Source of the DNA: Flammula alnicola
Taxonomy: Eukaryota; Basidiomycota; Agaricomycetes; Agaricales; Strophariaceae
DNA: 12,526 nucleotides
Direction of reading: 5' to 3'
NCBI GenBank assembly: GCA_015499995.1
Contig: JADNRV010000808.1
Location: 1 to 12,526, forward strand
The notes under the pieces are model-generated. The model saw nothing but the letters and a program-made list of their open reading frames with translations. It searched no databases and had not been told where the DNA came from. The position numbers were made by a program, and so were the translations under genes. This document shows positions 7,432-12,526 of the stretch, one piece after another; position 1 is the stretch's first letter, and each line of letters starts with the position of its first letter.

Positions 7432-8337
7432 ATGTCACGGCTAGCCGTACTTAGTAGTAATCCTGCTAATTACTTCGAAGCTCTCCAAGACCTTCGAAGT
7501 ATCTACATCAGTAGAGGCTACCCGTTGAAGTTGTTAAACAAATGGTTAAAGGACAACACCAACAAGAGATGGCATGCGCGCTTTGAGGAGAGCGCAAATG
7601 GAGACCGGTCCAAAAGACCGGATACCGGAGGAGCCATAATCGATCTCTTGGTCCTGAAATCAGAGTTCAACCCGATCTGGGAAGCGTTCGACCTACGAGA
7701 ACTTCAGAATGTTGTCGTTAAACGCTGGATAACCAGTCTGTCCGAGGTTCGCTCGAACAGGTTATCCCGACTTTACGAATTCGCTAAGTCCCGTTACGGA
7801 GCCGATATATCTAGTATTGATTATACTACCATCGCAAAGTACGCGGAAGGACTTGGGTTCGATGTTCGTCGCGGGTTGGCTCCGGCCGAACCGATGGATG
7901 TTGACGTGAGTGGGTCTCCGGATCCAGCCCAGGAGGAAGTGTCGATGTCAGTGGACGAGTCGAACGGTGACCAGTCAGTTCCGGCTGTTAAGTTGCCTAT
8001 AGATTTGGAAGCGGTTGATACCCTGAACAATCCTGACTTCGGTTGGGATGATATCTCCCTTACGTATCTGCGCCCCATGGGGTTTACCAGTAATAGTATG
8101 GAGGTCAGGGACGTGATCGACGTTCGTAAAGTTGGTCTAACGACTGCACGATGGCTCGTCTCCCGCAAACGTTTGCCTAACCTGGGCGATGTCGTGGGTA
8201 AGATGAGACGTGAGGTATTAAGCTCGGTAACACATGCTCTACCTCTACAAAATTCTGAAGAGGATAGTCCCATTATTGCGGACGATCTGGTACTCTTCGA
8301 CGATACATTTTTCGGAGAAGAGCCCTCGTTGGGTTAA
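7432..8337 (+). CDS. C-terminal region of a Penelope-like reverse transcriptase (putative), 301 aa
   Basis: The ATG at 7432 is the first after an in-frame TAG at 7411, and the frame ends at TAA 8335-8337 with no intron needed. Residues 10-50 carry NPANYFEALQDLRSIY followed by RGYPLKLLNKWL, resembling the thumb of Penelope-like and related reverse transcriptases (hydrophobic helix then RGYP). Around residue 75, LVLKSEFNPIWEAF matches, as far as I recall, the region following it in basidiomycete copies. There is an acidic linker near residues 160-190 (EPMDVDVSGSPDPAQEE type), then a basic segment near 240-260. The palm motif (YADD-like) and other catalytic motifs are absent, so this cannot be an active polymerase alone. 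It is either a 5'-truncated element copy or a separate protein kept for a non-catalytic role; the intact 301-codon frame makes the second worth considering. It is flanked by telomere-type seams. Confidence 0.5.
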   Translation: MSRLAVLSSNPANYFEALQDLRSIYISRGYPLKLLNKWLKDNTNKRWHARFEESANGDRSKRPDTGGAIIDLLVLKSEFNPIWEAFDLRELQNVVVKRWITSLSEVRSNRLSRLYEFAKSRYGADISSIDYTTIAKYAEGLGFDVRRGLAPAEPMDVDVSGSPDPAQEEVSMSVDESNGDQSVPAVKLPIDLEAVDTLNNPDFGWDDISLTYLRPMGFTSNSMEVRDVIDVRKVGLTTARWLVSRKRLPNLGDVVGKMRREVLSSVTHALPLQNSEEDSPIIADDLVLFDDTFFGEEPSLG

Positions 8338-8383
8338 ATATCCAAACGAAGATATTTACTATTTGCCTTTTAGGCTCGGTTCA

Positions 8384-8413
8384 AACCCGAACCCGAACCC
8401 TAACCGTTAACCC
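8384..8413 (+). repeat. Degenerate telomere-type repeat tract (C-rich on plus strand)
   Basis: Successive AAACCCG, AACCCG, AACCCTAACC and GTTAACCC form about five imperfect CCCTAA-type units, starting 46 bp after the stop codon of the reverse-transcriptase-like ORF. CCCGAA in place of CCCTAA indicates decay or a variant repeat. Confidence 0.7.
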
Positions 8414-9600
8414 AGAAACCTAGCCGAAGGTAGTATGGAAGGTATGGAAACCGTAATAGGCCCTGGTTCGTCTTAATCGATATCAGGCACTAGGTAATTC
8501 GTTAGTATCGAGCGTAGTCGTTCGTTCTAAAATAAGACAGTGCAAGTTGTCATTGGGATTTGATCCCCCAACCTGCAGATGATCGCTTCAAGGATCGGAC
8601 CAGCTGAGTGGACTGTAGGCGCCCTTAGGTTGAAATATTACCGACAGGAGTCCCAGAGTTTATGTCTGTAAGTGACGCAAGTACCCTAAAAGCTTCGGTT
8701 AGTAAGGGGGCCTTCGGGTCTTAAAAACGAGCTATGTACTCGAGATATCAAAACGCGAGGATACGCCAAGTGACGGCTATCTTGGGGCGAAGGTTCGCCG
8801 ATGCACCCCTCGATCTCTTACTAGTACGCCCAAACGGTAGCTTTACGGCGGCTGTGCGGGGAACAGAACGTTCGATACGGCTTAGTCGCGGTGCAGCGCA
8901 GTGGTGTGGTTAAGGGACCGCGACCCGGCGGGAAGTTCGTCGGGGTGGGAGCGGAGAATATACCAACCTTAGCAAGGCTTCGGCCTTGAGATCGGGAACA
9001 GTTGGAGTAGTCCAGGGGTGACGGCAAGGACGTACACTGCTATTCTGGCTGGTGTTCGGGGAGCTTCGGGCTCCTCGGGCATCTCGGTCCGACTTGTGTT
9101 ATTATCGTTGCGGACGTATTGCTGGTTGAGATATACCCGTGCGTTAACGCGCGCTCTAATCACATTTAGGCGCTAGGTTCCGAATGTTAAGCGCGGGAGT
9201 ACATGCTCGGGGCCGGGTAGTAACCGGTCTAGTGCGGGCACGGCATGGAAAGCCGGATACCCCTTGCCTGTCACACGTTGGTTACGCACGTGTTGCTATA
9301 TTTAGAGACCTGGGGTCGCCAGTGGGAAAACTGTACCGCTGCCGGTCCCGGCTTCTTTAGAAGCATTATTATTATTAGAATTGTGGCGCACGCACACGCT
9401 ATTTTTGTTTCCAGTACAGCGGTGGTCAGCCGGTTAGGCCCCACCACATGCTGCTGGAACGTGAGTCATGTATGAAAAGTACATGCATGGGTTCCGGGTA
9501 ATCGGCCGCGTGTTTCATGCCATGCTTCGATGGGTCCGTTCGCGGTCACCTGTCCAGGCGGAAGCTAAGAACCGTGGGTCGGCTTGGACGGCAAGGCTTA
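8414..9600. other. Gene-free block dense in perfect short hairpins, several with UUCG-type loops
   Basis: No ORF here is supported: the longest frames, for example 8821-9027 and 8969-9163 on the minus strand and 9245-9475 on the plus strand, have no motif. Clear stem-loops are TTGGGAT/ATCCCCCAA near 8553-8571; GGCGAA-GG-TTCGCC at 8786-8799 inside a wider GGGG...CCCC pairing; CAAGGC-TTCG-GCCTTG at 8973-8988; and GGAGC-TTCGG-GCTCC at 9060-9074. A CCTTCGGG-type loop also lies near 8710. UUCG loops are typical of structured RNAs. A noncoding RNA, or the untranslated end of a mobile element, would explain them. I cannot name a family. Confidence 0.4.
8548..8618 (-). tRNA. tRNA-like relic with Pol III A- and B-box similarity
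   Basis: On the minus strand, CACTCAGCTGG (an A-box-like D-arm, 8600-8610) is followed after the normal tRNA distance of about 42 bases by GGATCAAATCC (B-box-like T-arm, 8566-8556). The flanking TTGGG and CCCAA can pair as a T-stem. The acceptor stem does not pair and no clean anticodon arm forms, so this is not a functional tRNA. A tRNA-derived SINE fragment or a chance match are the alternatives. The palindromic CAGCTG also gives an A-box-like match on the plus strand. Confidence 0.25.
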
Positions 9601-9825
9601 ACACACCTTATCGCACCATTATTGCGCCATCTTGCGCAATAATACCCGCACGTTGGTACACTGCCTATGCTCAGGCAGTATAAATACGAGCCAGGATGCA
9701 CTGAAGAGGTTCAACCGAAAAGTTGCTTTCAAGTCAAGACGACTTGAGCCCTTTTGCATCCCGCTTGAACCCCAACACAACGGTACGCCCTTGCCACTGC
9801 TCCGGCGGTGGTGAGGATCTCCACT
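9601..9825 (+). promoter_or_regulatory. Hairpin cluster followed by a TATA box
   Basis: ATTATTGCGC (9618-9627) and GCGCAATAAT (9634-9643) form a perfect 10-bp stem with a 6-nt loop. ACTGCC (9660-9665) and GGCAGT (9674-9679) form a second. TATAAATA (9679-9686) directly follows. A third stem, TCAAGTC/GACTTGA, lies at about 9730-9748. The strong TATA box placed beside dyads looks like a promoter with an operator-like or terminator-like palindrome. The following 140 bp up to the telomere seam hold no credible ORF, so any product would be noncoding. Confidence 0.35.
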
Positions 9826-9841
9826 ACCCTAACCCTAACCC
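9826..9841 (+). repeat. Perfect interstitial telomere repeat, 2.7 units of CCCTAA
   Basis: ACCCTAACCCTAACCC is the cleanest telomere tract in the window. It directly abuts the left arm of the 110-bp inverted repeat with no spacer. Confidence 0.8.
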
Positions 9842-10183
9842 TTCTTTTGACAACGCAGAGGATCAACCAGTGCGTTGTCGGCGTCGTTGAACCCGCCTCC
9901 ATGGTGGAGGCGGGTTGAGCGTTAGAAATGAAACGTTGCGTGGTTGTGTGATGTTATTTGTTTACATCAGAGGCTTTCGCTCTGCCGCCGCGCCGTGCAA
10001 GTATTTATTTACATCAGAGGCTTTCGCTCTGCCGTCGCGCCGGTTATTTGTTTGCATCAGAGGCTGCAGACAGCACACAACCACGCAACGTTTCATTTCT
10101 AACGCTCAACCCGCCTCCACCATGGAGGCGGGTTCAACGACGCCGACAACGCACTGGTTGATCCTCTGCGATGTCAAAAGAAG
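9841..10183. repeat. Large near-perfect inverted repeat (110-bp arms) with a loop of three tandem copies
   Basis: The left arm 9841-9950 and right arm 10074-10183 are reverse complements with one mismatch (9853 versus 10171). Each arm contains its own 27-bp palindrome, AACCCGCCTCC...GGAGGCGGGTT (9888-9914 and its mate). The 123-nt loop holds three tandem copies of a 43-47 bp unit marked by CATCAGAGGCT (9965, 10012, 10055). I see no transposase ORF, target-site duplication or terminal dinucleotide. Possibilities are a foldback (MITE-like) element, a hairpin-RNA source, or a fold-back made when a broken chromosome end self-primed. The 99% arm identity implies recent formation or active correction. 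Confidence 0.9.
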
Positions 10184-10640
10184 ACAACGGGTCGCCGGAG
10201 TATATCTCTTGCGACTCATACCTCAAGATCCAACATATCTCATCCGTTTGGGCTCGCGATCGGATCGCGCCAATATGATATTTCATGTAACCGGTATATG
10301 TTTTCCCTATTCTCCGTCCCCTCTCCGTGGCTAAACCAGACTGCTCTATCCTCTGCGTTATCCACAGAATGAGACTCATACCTCAATTCAAAGTATGTCG
10401 CCCGTCTGGACTGGCGATACGGATCGTGCCAATATGATATGAACGGTATGTACTTTCATTATTCTTCTCCTTCCCCTCTCCGTATCTAAAGCCGACTAGT
10501 ATATCCTCTACGTTATCCACAGAGGCACCCCGGTCGCTGGAGTATAGATTTCGCGACCCGTAGACTGATTTCCGCGATATTTGCAATCACCGGTATGTCC
10601 CTTCTCCGTTCTCCCCCTCCCCCTGCTCCCATCTGATCCC
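10161..10640 (+). repeat. Tandem repeat of about 155-187 bp, three diverged units
   Basis: Landmark ATCCTCTRCG starts at 10161, 10348 and 10503. Shared blocks include GACTCATACCTCAA (about 10213 and 10372), GCCAATATGATAT (twice), a CGGTATRT segment followed by a pyrimidine tract and CCCCTCTCCGT, and GTCGCYGGAGTATA (about 10191 and 10531). The first unit overlaps the end of the inverted repeat's right arm. Two units end in TTATCCACAG, acceptor-like, and three contain CGGTAT, donor-like, so each unit resembles an exon plus an intron. Frames differ between copies, arguing against a conserved protein. Confidence 0.7.
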
Positions 10641-10707
10641 GACTGTTGGCTAGTACGCGTGCTCCCGGAGTCTTGGGACAAACGTTCCATGCGATTGCCA
10701 CCCTCTG

Positions 10708-10990
10708 TCGCTCTCGACTCCAATTTCACAACCCCATCTCCTCTTATCATCGTCTCCTGACGATCGTCGCGCCCCATTCGCCTCTTCGTAAGTCTGTCTT
10801 TCGATTGTTTCCGTCCGATTACGCATGCTGACGACGGTATCCTTTCAGATTCCCGATTGCACTCGCGACTTCAAATTCACATCCCCATCTCGTGCTATCA
10901 TCGTCTCCTGACGCTCGTCGCGCCCCACTCGCCCCTTCGTAAGTCTTTCTTTCAATTGTATTCATGTGATTGCCCATTTTGACATCCGAC
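10708..10990 (+). repeat. 151-bp tandem duplication with intron-like signals in each copy
   Basis: Copies are aligned on CATCGTCTCCTGACG at 10748 and 10899, 151 bp apart. Both contain GTCGCGCCCCA, then CCTCTTC or CCCCTTC, then GTAAGTCTNTCTTTC. The left copy continues to GCTGACGACGG...CCTTTCAG, a textbook 60-nt fungal intron (GTAAGT, CTGAC branch site, TTTCAG). The right copy continues to CGACTTAG after about 64 nt. They could be duplicated, spliced noncoding leader exons of the gene at 11252, or of an unrecognised transcript. Confidence 0.7.
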
Positions 10991-11191
10991 TTTCCGACTT
11001 AGGTACAGATACACCTCTCCGTCCACCCATTTTCACCCTAAGCATTTCATTGATCATCCACCCCGATCCTCATGCCGCGATATCGATCATTGCACCTCTA
11101 AAATCAAAGCTTAGCGATTATTCGTATCTCATAAATTGTAGTAATTGTCGATTATCAGATAAATTGGCACCAGTTTTTACGGCCCCCGGGT

Positions 11192-11199
11192 TTATAAAC
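11192..11199 (+). promoter_or_regulatory. TATA box (TTTATAAA) upstream of the right-hand gene
   Basis: It lies 53 bp before the ATG at 11252, at a normal distance for a short 5' leader. If the upstream intron-like sequences are real, a distal promoter would also exist. Confidence 0.4.
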
Positions 11200-11225
11200 G
11201 TTTCGCACAAGAGGTCAATCGGCAA

Positions 11226-11237
11226 TCCCTAACCCTA
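11226..11237 (+). repeat. Telomere-type repeat TCCCTAACCCTA just upstream of a start codon
   Basis: Nearly two C-strand telomere units lie 15 bp before the ATG at 11252. It can be read as the last of the telomere-type seams or as a telo-box-like promoter element bound by telobox (Myb-type) proteins. The sequence alone cannot decide. Confidence 0.6.
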
Positions 11238-11251
11238 CTATCTGTTTTATC

Positions 11252-12526
11252 ATGTCGGATTACAACATGTCGAGCGACGACGAGCCCCAAGTCAGATCGC
11301 TTACACTAGACGAGTTTGTGTTTCGCGCTAAGCGGTTACTCGACGTCGGCGCCATGGACGACTTTGCCAGATTCGTCCTCACCGGTGTACATGGAGGCAC
11401 TCAACATCAAGTCGACGCTATTAAGGACACTCTCCGAGATAATCACAGAGTCCAGGCTCTGCGGGACTATGATAGTATCCTCGGAATCCACGCCGACATA
11501 TGTGTTGACACACCCCTCATGGTGTACCCTGTCTCCAAGTTCGAAGACACTCTAAAGCGGAATATACATATCAAATATTCCTTCGAGGATCCAACGGTAC
11601 GTATTCGTATTCATTATCCGTTTTCATTTCTATTTACTATGGCTTCAATAGGGCGACTACACCGTCCCCGTCCATCGAATCCCCAACCTTTGTGTCGCGA
11701 AGTGGGGGACGCATAACATGATCCGCGCGCTGCTCCCCGGCCTTTACGACAAAGAGCGCAAATCCCCTTTCCTGAGCCAACATGAACTCGCCGTATTTTA
11801 CGAGAAAGGACTCCGTCCGGCTGTCGAAGTTCTCTTGGAAAGTGGAGCCGCTGAATGGCCTCCGACCTACACTGCAGAGATGTTTCGGGCCCGAGGGAAG
11901 AACGGCACCCTTTCCTTCCAAACAAAGACCATGCCCAAATGGCACGTCAAGCGTCTTGGGGACGAAATTCGCCGCGCGCTTTCAGAAAATGATATCCCTT
12001 GGGGCGCTGGACTTGTTTTTTTGCATCAAATTCGCGGTGTCAAGACATCTAACGTCCATACTCCCGTCCGGGCCGCGGCTACGACTGCTTTCGAGGAGTT
12101 TCTTCAGGATCATAAATTTGTCCAGGAGGCACTGTTAACTGGCGACTGGTGGATTGACGTTGGGGTAGAAATCGCATCGCAGGATATGCAAAGTCTCGCC
12201 TGGCGTACCGACTCCCATTTTCATATTGTGAAGAGCGTCGTCAAGATTTCTACGAGACATGCCAATCGAATTACGCGACCTGGAAGCTCGAAATACATAC
12301 GCGATATGACTTCCCACCTCACGGCCGTCTCTGGTTGCCGAATCAGCCCCGGTGTTCGAGCGCAGGGTCCCTACGACGTCAACTATTTCCAGATGTATAC
12401 TACCGATAAATCGATCACATACCGCCAGGATGGCACGCACTTCGGCAAATTCTTGAAGGGCCAAGATATCCTGAAAAAGAAAGCCGACAACTACTGCCAC
12501 GACCTCTACGAGCTTCTATCGAGAAG
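11252..12526 (+). CDS. Unrecognised fungal protein, two exons seen, truncated by the right edge (406 aa visible)
   Basis: Exon 1 is 11252-11596 (115 codons, phase 0). A 55-nt intron follows (GTACGT donor at 11597, CAATAG acceptor ending 11651). Exon 2 stays open from 11652 to the edge. The ATG is the first in frame, with an acidic start (SDYNMSSDDEP). I do not recognise a named domain. Visible features: an alpha-helical first 100 residues; a central stretch WGTHNMIRALLPGLYDK; a hydrophobic GDWWIDVGVEI near residue 280; then DSHFHIVKSVVKIS and GSSKYIRDMTSHLTAVSGC. The tryptophan- and aspartate-rich GDWWIDVG segment is reminiscent of unnamed Agaricomycete protein families that occur in many copies, but that is memory, not a search. 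No signal peptide or transmembrane segment. Intact frame and sensible codon use suggest a live gene. Confidence 0.8.

Larger units (their letters stand above)
7188..8413 (+). mobile_element. Candidate 5'-truncated Penelope-like retroelement flanked by telomere-type repeats
   Basis: The block holds a 5' leader of about 240 bp, the 301-aa reverse-transcriptase-tail ORF (7432-8337), and a 3' end that runs within 50 bp of the stop codon into C-rich telomere-type repeats (8384-8413). Endonuclease-deficient Penelope-like elements (Coprina in basidiomycetes, Athena in rotifers) are known to prime on telomere G-overhangs. That puts CCCTAA repeats at the element's 3' end in sense orientation, and telomerase then adds CCCTAA upstream of its 5' end. 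Both are seen here. The reverse transcriptase palm and fingers are missing, so the copy would be truncated. The assignment rests on motif memory, not a search. Confidence 0.4.

Noticed and set aside
9245..9814. Consecutive plus-strand ORFs of 60-76 aa
   Set aside because: No motifs, no shared frame, no splice logic, and they run through hairpins and the TATA box.
8338..9840. Hammerhead ribozyme, as found in many Penelope-like elements
   Set aside because: I looked for the CTGANGA core and its complement by eye and found none with a matching GAAA partner.
9826..9841. Telomerase RNA template
   Set aside because: The CCCTAACCC sequence fits a template, but it abuts an inverted repeat and matches other seams in the window; no template-boundary stem or pseudoknot is visible.

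Overview
The window looks like subtelomeric DNA from a filamentous basidiomycete (Agaricomycete-like) nuclear genome. The evidence is very short introns of about 42-60 nt with GTRNGT donors, CTAAC/CTGAC branch sites and YAG acceptors, TTAGGG-type telomere repeats scattered inside it, a high density of minisatellites, and protein families that read as fungal. Species-level placement is not possible from the sequence alone.

Layout, left to right. (1) 1-2452, minus strand: the N-terminal two thirds of an intron-rich SNF2-type helicase/ATPase running off the left edge. Its exon phases join cleanly through five exons, but the frame breaks beside motif III, so it may be decaying. (2) 2546-4148: gene-free repeats, with one 99-bp duplication and a degenerate GATGCCACGA-type array. 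(3) 4149-4603, plus strand: a small multi-exon coding relic whose last two exons encode related glycine/valine repeats like those found in some fungal proteins. (4) 5205-5875: a 79-bp minisatellite carrying a CACGTG E-box. (5) 5932-7187: telomere-like repeats, an array of eleven same-strand GAACGCC heptamers, and minisatellites of 23, 56 and 22 bp. (6) 7432-8337, plus strand: a 301-aa ORF that I read as the C-terminal (thumb and beyond) part of a Penelope-like reverse transcriptase, the group whose endonuclease-deficient members attach to telomeres. (7) 8414-9825: gene-free DNA rich in perfect hairpins, several with UUCG-type loops, plus tRNA-like Pol III boxes. (8) 9841-10183: a 110-bp inverted repeat with one mismatch and a 123-nt loop, abutting telomere repeats. 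(9) 10161-10990: tandem repeats with splice-site-like signals in each unit. (10) 11252 to the right edge, plus strand: a two-exon gene of a family I cannot name.

The most interesting architecture is the set of short telomere-type seams at about 5932-6025, 7179-7187, 8384-8413, 9826-9841 and 11226-11237. They are mostly C-rich on the plus strand and cut 5.3 kb of DNA into four blocks of about 1.15-1.4 kb. This fits repeated rounds of end-addition by a telomere-attaching retroelement plus telomerase, with the telomere originally to the left. The orientation of the retroelement ORF relative to its flanking seams is the one that model predicts. The genes do not form a pathway; the shared theme is subtelomeric turnover.
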